From contig CACZCR010000008.1 in the NCBI GenBank assembly GCA_902779705.1, positions 1-62,314 on the forward strand: DNA of 62,314 nt, written 5' to 3'. The position numbers and the translations under genes are program-made. Of this stretch, positions 1 to 6,186 are shown piece after piece. The DNA is from an uncultured Bacteroidales bacterium. GTDB taxonomy: Bacteria > Bacteroidota > Bacteroidia > Bacteroidales > Paludibacteraceae. Numbering within the stretch: position 1 is the stretch's first letter; the number at the start of each line of letters is the position of its first letter. The notes below the pieces were generated by a model that did not search any database, was not told where the DNA came from, and was given only the letters and a program-made list of their open reading frames with translations.

Positions 1-1
1 A

Positions 2-385
2 AAAGTAACCTATTCACCAGGTATTGAGTTCGTACAGGGCTCCCTGGCAAAGCCGAAAAAGCAAGACGGTCACAATCATGGTGACTATTTGATCGGTACG
101 CACCGTACCGCTCCGACCACCAATCCTAACTGCACTCGTATCTACATCCGCAAGGCGGATACGTACGACCAGTCCAACCGCCAGTTGTCGCAGAAGGAGA
201 CTGCTACACGTGCAACCTTCGCAGCCGTAGCTGCAGCAGTGGCAGTCCGCCGCAAATCGCTGGAGCACATTGCTGCCGACAAAGCAGCCTTCGATGCACA
301 GAAGGATCTGCCGGAAGGCAAGAAGACCATGCGTGCGTACTTGTGGGCAGTCTGCAAAGCTGCAATCGAGTCCAACAACGGCTAA
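2..385 (+). CDS. Hypothetical protein, 5' end outside window
   Basis: Only the C-terminal 127 residues are present; the frame is open from the first base, so the start lies upstream. The visible part opens with KVTYSPGIEFVQG, then a basic linker (KPKKQDG), a segment with IYIRKAD, and a long Ala/Arg/Lys-rich likely helical region with the stretch TFAAVAAAVAVRRK. I do not recognise a family. It precedes, on the same strand, a two-helix membrane protein, a small lipoprotein and an M15 peptidase, an order typical of phage or phage-derived lysis cassettes, so a virion-associated or phage-derived protein is a guess from context. The stop codon (383-385) overlaps the first unit of a heptamer array. 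Confidence 0.7.
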   Translation, partial: KVTYSPGIEFVQGSLAKPKKQDGHNHGDYLIGTHRTAPTTNPNCTRIYIRKADTYDQSNRQLSQKETATRATFAAVAAAVAVRRKSLEHIAADKAAFDAQKDLPEGKKTMRAYLWAVCKAAIESNNG

Positions 386-411
386 TGGTAAAGGATGAAT
401 GGTGAATGGGT
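384..411 (+). repeat. Heptanucleotide array (4 units) at a stop codon
   Basis: Four degenerate 7-nt units such as AATGGTA and AATGGTG run without gaps from inside the stop codon of the first gene. The same arrangement, an array starting at a stop codon, recurs at eight other places in the window (see the findings). Confidence 0.6.
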
Positions 412-429
412 TGGGGCATAGCCCCACCC
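408..429 (+). terminator. Hairpin, possible weak terminator or mRNA 3' structure
   Basis: GGGTTGGGGC, a three-base loop ATA and GCCCCACCC form a GC-rich stem with one bulged T just after the first gene. No U-tract follows at once; an AT-rich stretch begins about 20 nt later. Termination is therefore uncertain. Confidence 0.35.
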
Positions 430-512
430 ACACCTACATCCACAATTAAAATTATTGTTTAACTAAAATCGTTCCTGCATGGCTATATGCTAACTTAGGA
501 ACACCCTACACT

Positions 513-713
513 ATGAAAGAACATCCAAACATACAACTCCTTACCGCAGCAGTATTGGCTGTCTCGGGAACAATCATGCTCTATTGCGGTATGTTTATTG
601 CCCCGAAAGGAGAACTTCATGAGTCTGTTCTTGTTGCGTTCGGAGAGGTCGCTACCTTCGCTGGTGCACTGTTTGGAATAGACTATACCTACCGATTTAA
701 AAACAAAAAGTAA
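513..713 (+). CDS. Small two-helix membrane protein, holin-like
   Basis: A 66-residue protein with two hydrophobic segments, roughly residues 8-29 (LLTAAVLAVSGTIMLYCGMF) and 40-58 (VLVAFGEVATFAGALFGI), and a short basic tail ending FKNKK. Size, topology and charged C-terminus fit phage holins. It lies 6 nt upstream of a small lipoprotein, followed 4 nt later by an M15 peptidase, so the three would form a holin, outer-membrane-spanin-like and endolysin set. No holin family motif is recognisable by eye, so the role rests on context and topology. Confidence 0.6.
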   Translation: MKEHPNIQLLTAAVLAVSGTIMLYCGMFIAPKGELHESVLVAFGEVATFAGALFGIDYTYRFKNKK

Positions 714-718
714 GCACT

Positions 719-901
719 ATGAAAAAGATTTATATTGTTTTAGCAGTCTTAGCGGCTGTAGCAATCGCGGTAACAGGTTGCAAAGCGTGGCGTACTATCA
801 CCACTACCTCCACCTATACCACCGCCAGTGATTCAACCAAGTCCACTATCACCATCCAGTCAAAAACAGTGGAAGAGTACCAAGGACGCAAAAAGAATTG
901 A
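719..901 (+). CDS. Small lipoprotein, spanin/smalltalk-like
   Basis: A 60-residue protein with a lipoprotein signal: Lys-Lys start, hydrophobic core, lipobox VTGC with Cys21. The mature part is short and rich in Thr and Ser (CKAWRTITTTSTYT) and ends KTVEEYQGRKKN. The same mature sequence, with few changes, is encoded at 62101-62310 behind a different signal, so this is a duplicated small family. In Bacteroidales, small proteins of the smalltalk type commonly sit beside peptidoglycan hydrolases. Here it is 4 nt upstream of an M15 peptidase, compatible with an Rz1-like outer-membrane spanin. Function is inferred. Confidence 0.65.
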   Translation: MKKIYIVLAVLAAVAIAVTGCKAWRTITTTSTYTTASDSTKSTITIQSKTVEEYQGRKKN

Positions 902-904
902 GTT

Positions 905-1345
905 ATGGAAATCCGTCTATCACGCAACTTTGTCCTATCAGAGTTCACCCGCTCCACTACTGCCGCCAAACTGGGCATCCCTAATACGCCCACACCGGAG
1001 GACATCGCACGACTCAAGCAGCTCTGCGTTTCCACCCTCCAACCTATACGTGACGCGTGGGGATCTGGACTAAATGTCACTTCCGGCTTTCGCGGCTTTC
1101 GTCTCAATAAAGCAGTCGGCGGCTCAGACACAGGCGTTCACCCTCTCGGCTGGGCAGCGGATATAGTCCCTGCCAATGGCAAAATCAAAGAGTTCAAAGC
1201 CTTTGTCAAGTTCCTTCTCAAGCAAGGTCATATTCCCTTCGACCAATGTATCGACGAGAAGAAGGGCAAATCCGAATGGGTCCACCTCGGCTATGCCAAC
1301 CGCAAAGGCCTACAAAGAAAACAATTTTTAACAAAACATAGATAA
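905..1345 (+). CDS. M15-family peptidoglycan peptidase
   Basis: A 146-residue D,D-carboxypeptidase/endopeptidase-like protein that should cut peptide cross-links in peptidoglycan. The zinc-site motif appears as VHPLGWAADI (H, then D at residues 79-86 or so), followed near the C-terminus by WVHLGY with the third ligand His. FRGFRLNKAVGGS upstream matches the conserved SGFR..xLN..vGGs region of the family. No signal peptide is present, as expected for an endolysin needing a holin for export. It is the last gene of the cassette and is followed at once by a strong hairpin terminator. Confidence 0.85.
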   Translation: MEIRLSRNFVLSEFTRSTTAAKLGIPNTPTPEDIARLKQLCVSTLQPIRDAWGSGLNVTSGFRGFRLNKAVGGSDTGVHPLGWAADIVPANGKIKEFKAFVKFLLKQGHIPFDQCIDEKKGKSEWVHLGYANRKGLQRKQFLTKHR

Positions 1346-1373
1346 TGCGGCCCTCACAGCCGCATTTTTTTTT
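1345..1373 (+). terminator. Rho-independent terminator after the M15 peptidase
   Basis: A perfect 7-bp stem ATGCGGC/GCCGCAT with loop CCTCACA is followed by nine T. The stem begins on the last base of the peptidase stop codon. Confidence 0.85.
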
Positions 1374-1431
1374 GTGATTGCAATAAAAATAAATTTTTAT
1401 TTGCATATGTGGAAAAGTTTCACTATCTTTG
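1363..1431 (+). repeat. Long direct repeat, left copy (terminator tail plus promoter)
   Basis: From GCA and the T-tract through GTGATTGCAATAAAAATA to the -33 element TTTGCATATGT, this matches 3534-3602 with one mismatch in the central 45 nt and looser similarity through the -7 element. The two copies flank hicAB, a relic and the kinase. The centre is an imperfect palindrome, TGCAATAAAAATA against ATTTTTATTTGCA. Confidence 0.8.
1400..1431 (+). promoter_or_regulatory. Bacteroidales promoter in left direct repeat
   Basis: -33 TTTG at 1400-1403 and -7 TATCTTTG at 1424-1431, with a 20-nt spacer. The -33 box lies in the palindromic part of the repeat. What it transcribes now is unclear, because hicA has a nearer promoter of its own. 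Confidence 0.65.
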
Positions 1432-1518
1432 CAACCGGATTTTTTTGTGCGTAAGGCATGAAGAATATTAAAAAAATAATAGAATTTAAAGAAAAATATC
1501 ATTTTTTTGCAAAAATAT

Positions 1519-1549
1519 TTTGCTATTCAAAAAAAAAGCATTATCTTTG
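1519..1549 (+). promoter_or_regulatory. hicAB promoter
   Basis: TTTG at 1519-1522 and TATCTTTG at 1542-1549 with a 19-nt spacer, ending 14 nt before the hicA start codon. Confidence 0.7.
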
Positions 1550-1563
1550 CAGCGGATTTAGTT

Positions 1564-1752
1564 ATGAAATATAACGAATTACACAAAAGACTAAAGAAAT
1601 TCGGTTGCTATCCTACCGGAAAATCTATAGCAGGACATCCGGAATGGTATAGCCCGATAACGGGCAAATACTTCCCCACAAGCAATCATGGCAGTAAGGA
1701 AGTAGCTCCAGGAACATTACGAAACATCATCCGCGATGCAGGTATCGCATAA
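1564..1752 (+). CDS. hicA: HicA-type mRNA interferase toxin
   Basis: A 62-residue HicA/YcfA-like toxin, an mRNA-cleaving enzyme with a double-stranded-RNA-binding fold. Features are the N-terminal helix (MKYNELHKRLKKFGCY), the AGHPEWYSP segment carrying the likely catalytic His, and the C-terminal GTLRNIIRDAGI helix of the family. The ATG at 1564 is preferred to the more upstream in-frame start at 1507, which lies ahead of the promoter. The antitoxin gene follows after 11 nt, in the usual toxin-first HicAB order. It lies inside a segment bracketed by direct repeats, consistent with mobile or accessory origin. Confidence 0.88.
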   Translation: MKYNELHKRLKKFGCYPTGKSIAGHPEWYSPITGKYFPTSNHGSKEVAPGTLRNIIRDAGIA

Positions 1753-1763
1753 ATGAAACAGTT

Positions 1764-2165
1764 ATGAAAGAGTACGAAGCACATGTAGAAAGCAACGGCG
1801 CTGGTTGGTACAGCGTGTATTGCAACGAAGAGTTTCCGTTTGGCTTTTTTGGAGAGGGCGCAACGGTAGAAGAAGCAGAGCGTGACTTTTTAGCGACGTT
1901 TGATGCTTTTCGCGCGGAGCACAAGGAGCGTACGGGTGAAGATGTACAAGCCTCATTCACGTTTGTCAAAGATATGTCAGCGGTACTACAAGAATGCAAA
2001 GAGTATATATCTTTCGCATATCTTTCACAATTAACTGGCATCAGTAAGGCGATGCTTTCTCAATATGCATGTGGCACACGCCGCCCAAAGCCGGCTCAAC
2101 GCGAACGTATTGTTGGTGGTATTCATCAAATTGGTCAAACGTGCATGCAAGTAGACGTGTGCTAA
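1764..2165 (+). CDS. hicB: HicB-type antitoxin with C-terminal HTH
   Basis: A 133-residue antitoxin. The N-terminal half has the HicB degenerate RNase-H-like fold: Tyr/Glu-rich first strand, the GWYSVYCNEEFPFGFFGEG strands, and the helix TVEEAERDFLATFDAF. The C-terminal half contains a helix-turn-helix (YLSQLTGISKAMLSQYACGT, residues about 98-117) of the Xre type, giving operator binding for autoregulation. It neutralises HicA and should repress the promoter at 1519-1549. The neighbouring palindromes would be candidate operators. Confidence 0.88.
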   Translation: MKEYEAHVESNGAGWYSVYCNEEFPFGFFGEGATVEEAERDFLATFDAFRAEHKERTGEDVQASFTFVKDMSAVLQECKEYISFAYLSQLTGISKAMLSQYACGTRRPKPAQRERIVGGIHQIGQTCMQVDVC

Positions 2166-2181
2166 CACTTGCTATTTATGA

Positions 2182-2345
2182 CACACGCTCAAATGCGACG
2201 ACAAGGGCTACTACTACATCGATGAGACTGATCTCGGCAGCCAAACCAAACAGTGGATCCTGTGTATATTCCAAAATGGCAAAATCGACGCTCTGTCGGC
2301 TAAAAAACATAACAAAATCGCCGCTGGAACGTCGAATTCTGCATT
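2182..2345 (+). pseudogene. Coding relic without a start codon
   Basis: After a stop at 2179-2181, one frame stays open with protein-like composition (KGYYYIDETDL, then QWILCIFQNGKIDAL) but has no ATG, GTG or TTG in the coding-like part. The frame runs on into the kinase promoter and only stops at 2404-2406, over the kinase start. It looks like the internal fragment of a gene whose 5' end was lost. I cannot name the family. Confidence 0.45.
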
Positions 2346-2350
2346 AAACT

Positions 2351-2382
2351 CTTGCATATATCAAAAAAAATGTGTACCTTTG
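2351..2382 (+). promoter_or_regulatory. Promoter of the kinase gene
   Basis: -33 CTTG at 2351-2354 and -7 TACCTTTG at 2375-2382 with a 20-nt spacer. It decides the start of the next gene: a TTG start at 2352 would lie inside the promoter, so the ATG at 2403 is used. Confidence 0.7.
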
Positions 2383-2402
2383 CAGCCGGAAGTTGCAAAG
2401 AC

Positions 2403-3413
2403 ATGAACGAACAATATCCGACAGCAATATGTGTAGCTGACAATTATCTGGAGGACAGAGGTTGGACAGAGCTGATTGATCCGCGCTGGGCTCCGGAATT
2501 ACTGGAGGAGTTCCGTCGTTCAGGTCTCGGATGGACAGACGAGGAGATAATTGAGGTGGTGAACGAAGTGCTATTTGGAGAAGCTGAGTGGGACTCAAAA
2601 GATCGCCTAAGTCATCGAGAAGATACATGGCCTACACGCCAAGAACAAATCAATACTTCTATTAAATACAACGGATTTTCGGAGCACACGCTCCAATTGA
2701 TTGATAACTATATAAACGATATACTATATGGACGAGCAAACATTCATCGATTTGATTTGCAAGAGCATGCAGGACTCTGCACAGGAGGTGCGCCGCTCAT
2801 TGGGGCGTATGCCATCTGCAGCTACGCGCGAGCAAGCTTTGAGCCAGGTCGCTTTTCTGCTAAATGCCAAACAGGCAGCCCAGCAAACTGGGAAATAGAC
2901 GCTAAACAAGAAGAAGTGCTACAACAATGGGCTGAAGCCAAGAAGTTATGGATTCCGGACTCCGAGAAATGGATAACATCCACGTTTGGTCCCAAGATTG
3001 CGCAACAAGCCGAAGCAAAAGTGTACTATCGCGCCGGAGATCTATCTGTTATCAAGGAACGTACATCTATCTATGCAACATTAGGCAAGGCGCTTGAAGC
3101 CATCGTACTGCATAACACGCTGTTCCCGGAGACACAGATGAAAGTGATAGGATTCACACGCGATTCAGATGGCTTGTTTAGAGTAGTTCTTACACAGCCA
3201 TATGTGCCCTGCGAACGTCTTGCCACAAAAGAAGAGATAGATGAGTTAGCCGCCTCAAAAGGCTTTCGTGACAACCGTGACGGGAATGGTATGAACTATA
3301 TTGGCGAACGTTTGTATCTTGAAGATATGCACCCAGCTAACGTCTTCATCGACCCGCAATCCGGCAAACCCATTTGTATTGATTGTATCGTTAAATTTAT
3401 AAAGAAAGAGTAA
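2403..3413 (+). CDS. Stand-alone polyvalent-type protein kinase
   Basis: A 336-residue protein whose C-terminal ~130 residues resemble the Ser/Thr/Tyr kinase-like domain found in large polyvalent proteins of phages and conjugative elements. Seen: a Lys-containing strand (LSVIKERTSIY), a hinge-like LTQPYVP, the catalytic-loop analogue YLEDMHPANVFID (D, H, N) and the metal-binding Asp in GKPICIDCIV. The N-terminal ~200 residues are helical, with no family I recognise. Unlike most relatives, the kinase stands alone, with its own promoter and terminator. It sits beside HicAB between direct repeats, suggesting element cargo, perhaps a toxin or host-control factor. Kinase assignment is moderately sure; substrate unknown. 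Confidence 0.65.
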   Translation: MNEQYPTAICVADNYLEDRGWTELIDPRWAPELLEEFRRSGLGWTDEEIIEVVNEVLFGEAEWDSKDRLSHREDTWPTRQEQINTSIKYNGFSEHTLQLIDNYINDILYGRANIHRFDLQEHAGLCTGGAPLIGAYAICSYARASFEPGRFSAKCQTGSPANWEIDAKQEEVLQQWAEAKKLWIPDSEKWITSTFGPKIAQQAEAKVYYRAGDLSVIKERTSIYATLGKALEAIVLHNTLFPETQMKVIGFTRDSDGLFRVVLTQPYVPCERLATKEEIDELAASKGFRDNRDGNGMNYIGERLYLEDMHPANVFIDPQSGKPICIDCIVKFIKKE

Positions 3414-3490
3414 GCAGTCAAAGCATCCTCGGATTCCATTGCGCCACCAACGTCACGAAAATAAGCTTTGAACTCGAATGCGAGGAATAA
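3410..3490 (+). pseudogene. Possible C-terminal coding fragment
   Basis: Overlapping the kinase stop in another frame is a short open stretch with protein-like composition (SILGFHCATN, then VTKISFELECEE) ending TAA at 3488-3490. It has no plausible start. It may be the tail of a gene lost when the kinase segment arrived, or chance. Weak support. Confidence 0.25.
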
Positions 3491-3514
3491 TAGGAAAATT
3501 TAATCCTAAATAGA

Positions 3515-3547
3515 AAAATGCGCTCACCCGGGTGCATTTTTTTTGTG
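3515..3547 (+). terminator. Terminator after the kinase gene
   Basis: Stem AAAATGC/GCATTTT extended by four more pairs (two of them G-U) with a four-base loop ACCC, followed by a T-tract. It occupies the same place relative to the right direct repeat as the terminator at 1345-1373 does to the left one. Confidence 0.8.
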
Positions 3548-3602
3548 ATTGCAATAAAAATAGATTTTTATTTGCATATGTAAAAAATTTTTATTACCTT
3601 TG
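3534..3602 (+). repeat. Long direct repeat, right copy
   Basis: Second copy of the 1363-1431 repeat (T-tract, GTGATTGCAATAAAAATA, -33 element). It now supplies the promoter of the PP2C phosphatase gene. Confidence 0.8.
3571..3602 (+). promoter_or_regulatory. Promoter of the signalling block
   Basis: -33 TTTG at 3571-3574 and -7 TACCTTTG at 3595-3602, 20-nt spacer, about 40 nt ahead of the phosphatase start codon. Confidence 0.75.
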
Positions 3603-3643
3603 TCGCCTGAACTGTTGTACGCGTGTTGCGCGCGAAGATATTT

Positions 3644-5746
3644 ATGAGTAAGAGCAAAAGAAAATCGGGTTTGCAGAACAAAGGTCGTCGGGCCGGAGTG
3701 GGTATATTGATTGTGGCCGCTGTGGTGCTGGAGGCGATATCGTGTCTGCAGTATTTCACCAGCCGTGCCGCTATTCGTCACGAGGCCGAAGAACGTGCCA
3801 AGACCGAGTTGCGTAAGGCAGAGTTGGAGATCGAGAAACACACGATCGAGATGGAGACGGCTGCCAAAGCCTTGGCCGAACTGGTGGAGAAACATCTGGA
3901 CAGCCCCGATTCGATCTTTGCCGACACCCGTCTGGCCGTGAGCACTATCCGCGAAAACACCAGCCTGGCCGTCGCATTCGTGCCGGACTACTACCCAAGC
4001 CAAGGGCGCTACTTTGAGGCGTGCAGCAGTAGGATGAACGGATCAGCGGGTGATAGTATTTATACGCGTCAGATAGGTAGCGCAGAGCATGACTATACGC
4101 AGATGGAGTGGTATCAGAACGGTTTTAAACACGATAGTTGCTGGTGGTGCGAGCCGTATATGGACGACTCGGGTTCGAAGGCGATGGTGGTCAGCTGCTC
4201 GTGCCCGGTATACGACAAGAGTGGCAAGGTGGTGGCTGTAGTGTGTGTGGACCTGTCGCTGGACTATCTGCAACGCGTGTCGGAGTATCTGCAGATCTAC
4301 AACAGCTACTATTCGATTCGTTCGAGCAAGGGGCAAGACATCGTTCAAGCCCCCGATACGACGCCCGGACGCAAGTATAACATTTTCCACGAAGAGATAG
4401 ACGACACCGGATGGCACATCGAGATCATCATCCCCGAGGACGAGCTGTTCAAAGAGCTGAACTCGATCGGTAGGATGGTAGGACTGCTGATGCTGCTGGG
4501 TCTGATCGTGCTGGCGCTGATAGTGGTCTATACGACCCGTATGGTGCGTACGATGCTGAATCTGGAGGCTAAGAACCAACGCATAGAGAATGAGCTGCAG
4601 ATAGCCAGCGCTATCCAGACGGCTATGTTGCCGAAGGTGTTCCCGCCGTTTGCGGACCGACTGGATCTGGATATATACGGCATGGTAGCCCCGGCCAAAG
4701 AGGTAGGCGGCGACCTGTACGATTTCTATGTGCGGCAAGATAAGCTGTTCTTCTGTATCGGCGACGTGAGCGGCAAAGGGGTGCCGGCTTCGCTGGTGAT
4801 GGCAATGACGCGGTCGCTGTTCCGCAATATATCCGCCTATGAGGAGCAACCGGAACTGATTGTGGCTAAGATGAACCGCTCGTTCGTGGAGCAGAATGCA
4901 CAGAATATGTTCCTGACCCTGTTCCTGGGCGTGCTGGACTGCAAGACCGGCGAGTTGAACTACTGTAATGCAGGGCATAATGCACCTGTCCATTTACGAT
5001 TGGACAATTCACAATGTACGCTTGAACCCCTGCCCGTTGTCCCCAACTTGCCGCTGGGTATAGAGCCGGAGTTTGCGTTTGTGGGGCAGAAGACGCAGAT
5101 GGCGTACGACGATGTGCTGTTCCTCTATACCGACGGACTGACCGAAGCCGAGAATAGAGAGCATGAGCAGTTTGGGGAAGGACGAATGGTGAACGGATTA
5201 GTGGGTGAGGGAATTAGTGGATTAGTGGGACCGCGGAAGATGGTGGAGCGGATGCAGGAGCGTGTGGAGGCGTTTCGTGAAGGTGCTGAGCAGAGCGACG
5301 ACCTGACGATGCTGGCTATCCGCTATCAGACACCGGCACTGGTGATGCGCAACGATATCGAACAGATACCAACCCTGTCGGAATGGATAGAAGGACTGGG
5401 TATACCGGCCGAACTGAACATGCCGATCAATCTGGCGCTGGAGGAAGCGGTCAGCAACGTGATGCTCTATGCGTACCCGGGAACGGGAGGAAACGTGTTT
5501 GTGGAGTTTAATAGAGGGGTTACCGGTGAGGGATTACCGGTTACCGGTGAGCGGTTGATCTTTACCGTGTCGGATAGCGGTATACCGTTTGACCCGACGC
5601 AGCAGAAAGAGGCGGATATAACGCTATCAGCCGAAGAGCGCGAGATAGGCGGACTGGGCATTCATCTGGTAAGACAGATCATGGATGAGGTGAGCTACGA
5701 AAGGGTGGAGGATAAGAATGTCTTAACGCTTATTAAGAATGTGTAA
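3644..5746 (+). CDS. Membrane PP2C (SpoIIE/RsbU) phosphatase fused to an RsbW-like ATPase domain
   Basis: A 700-residue sensor phosphatase. Order: basic N-terminus, TM helix ~17-36, extracytoplasmic Cache-like sensor ~40-255, TM helix ~266-290, coiled coil ending IASAIQTAMLP, PP2C domain with metal Asp residues in GGDLYD, GDVSGKG and SDDLTML, then a C-terminal HATPase domain (ALEEAVSNV N-box, DSGIPFDP, GGLGIHLV). It should dephosphorylate a STAS antagonist, and one is encoded 20 nt downstream, while the HATPase domain may phosphorylate it or bind a sigma factor. ATG 3644 is preferred to a TTG at 3623. Two repeat arrays lie in frame: octamers at 5197-5228 in the PP2C domain and heptamers at 5518-5559 in the HATPase domain. 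Confidence 0.85.
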   Translation: MSKSKRKSGLQNKGRRAGVGILIVAAVVLEAISCLQYFTSRAAIRHEAEERAKTELRKAELEIEKHTIEMETAAKALAELVEKHLDSPDSIFADTRLAVSTIRENTSLAVAFVPDYYPSQGRYFEACSSRMNGSAGDSIYTRQIGSAEHDYTQMEWYQNGFKHDSCWWCEPYMDDSGSKAMVVSCSCPVYDKSGKVVAVVCVDLSLDYLQRVSEYLQIYNSYYSIRSSKGQDIVQAPDTTPGRKYNIFHEEIDDTGWHIEIIIPEDELFKELNSIGRMVGLLMLLGLIVLALIVVYTTRMVRTMLNLEAKNQRIENELQIASAIQTAMLPKVFPPFADRLDLDIYGMVAPAKEVGGDLYDFYVRQDKLFFCIGDVSGKGVPASLVMAMTRSLFRNISAYEEQPELIVAKMNRSFVEQNAQNMFLTLFLGVLDCKTGELNYCNAGHNAPVHLRLDNSQCTLEPLPVVPNLPLGIEPEFAFVGQKTQMAYDDVLFLYTDGLTEAENREHEQFGEGRMVNGLVGEGISGLVGPRKMVERMQERVEAFREGAEQSDDLTMLAIRYQTPALVMRNDIEQIPTLSEWIEGLGIPAELNMPINLALEEAVSNVMLYAYPGTGGNVFVEFNRGVTGEGLPVTGERLIFTVSDSGIPFDPTQQKEADITLSAEEREIGGLGIHLVRQIMDEVSYERVEDKNVLTLIKNV
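5197..5228 (+). repeat. In-frame octamer array in the PP2C domain
   Basis: Four 8-nt units: ATTAGTGG, GTGAGGGA, then ATTAGTGG twice. They encode a Gly/Val/Leu stretch (GLVGEGISGLVG) between the TEAENRE region and the last helix of the phosphatase domain. Confidence 0.7.
5518..5559 (+). repeat. In-frame heptamer array in the HATPase domain
   Basis: Six contiguous 7-nt units of the type GGTTACC and GGTGAGG (42 nt, 14 codons), encoding VTGEGLPVTGERL before the conserved VSDSGIPFDP motif. The unit GGTTACC recurs in the array at 62071-62103. Confidence 0.75.
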
Positions 5747-5761
5747 AGTGTAAAGTGTATA
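5741..5761 (+). repeat. Heptamer array spanning a stop codon
   Basis: GTGTAAA twice and GTGTATA once. The array contains the phosphatase stop codon (TAA, 5744-5746) and ends 5 nt before the STAS start codon. Confidence 0.7.
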
Positions 5762-5766
5762 AATAT

Positions 5767-6069
5767 ATGAAAACGGAAATTGTAGAAAACGGCAACCAAG
5801 TGGTTGCTACGTTCTCAGGCAGATTGGATACCCCCGCTGCCGTACAAACAACAGAGGATGTGAAGCCGTTGTTGGCCACTGCCAACAAGGAGATCGTATT
5901 GGACTGCAGCGAACTGGAGTATATCTCCTCGTCGGGTCTGCGTATCTTTCTGAGCATCCGCAAAGAGGCCGGCGCACACGGCAGCAAAGTGATAGTGCGT
6001 AATATCAATGACGACATCCGTCAGGTGTTTATGATGACGGGGTTTGTGTCATTGTTTGAAATACAGTGA
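5767..6069 (+). CDS. STAS-domain anti-sigma factor antagonist
   Basis: A 100-residue single STAS domain of the SpoIIAA/RsbV type. The phosphorylatable Ser lies in the conserved LDCSELEYISSSGLR segment, about residues 46-60. The protein should cycle between phosphorylated and free forms under a kinase and the PP2C phosphatase encoded just upstream, and bind an anti-sigma or effector partner. ATG 5767 is preferred to a GTG at 5755, which lies in the heptamer array. The stop codon TGA (6067-6069) is the first triplet of the next repeat block. No separate anti-sigma gene is nearby, so the HATPase domain of the neighbour may play that role. Confidence 0.9.
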   Translation: MKTEIVENGNQVVATFSGRLDTPAAVQTTEDVKPLLATANKEIVLDCSELEYISSSGLRIFLSIRKEAGAHGSKVIVRNINDDIRQVFMMTGFVSLFEIQ

Positions 6070-6180
6070 CAAGTGACGATTGGACAATTGACAATTGGAC
6101 AATTGATTGAATTATTGAACAATTGAACAATTATAAAAATCGTCAATAAATCGTAAATCGTAAATCGTCAAATCGTAAAT
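6067..6180 (+). repeat. Long junction repeat, copy 1
   Basis: About 114 nt of 7-8 nt words (TTGGACAA, TTGACAA, then AATCGTA). It begins with the STAS stop codon and ends 6 nt before the next ATG. It shares a block of about 97 nt with 8163-8262 and 56169-56270, apart from an extra 15-nt duplication in this copy. Confidence 0.85.
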
Positions 6181-6186
6181 AGTTTT

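Noticed and set aside
1458..1574. Short frame in the hicA leader (MKNIKKIIEFKEKYHF...)
   Set aside because: AT-rich, overlaps the hicA promoter, and resembles no protein; chance frame.
2352..2402. Longer kinase start at TTG 2352
   Set aside because: It lies across the -33 and -7 promoter elements.
3623..3643. Start at TTG 3623 for the PP2C phosphatase
   Set aside because: ATG 3644 follows at once with a basic N-terminus and normal spacing.
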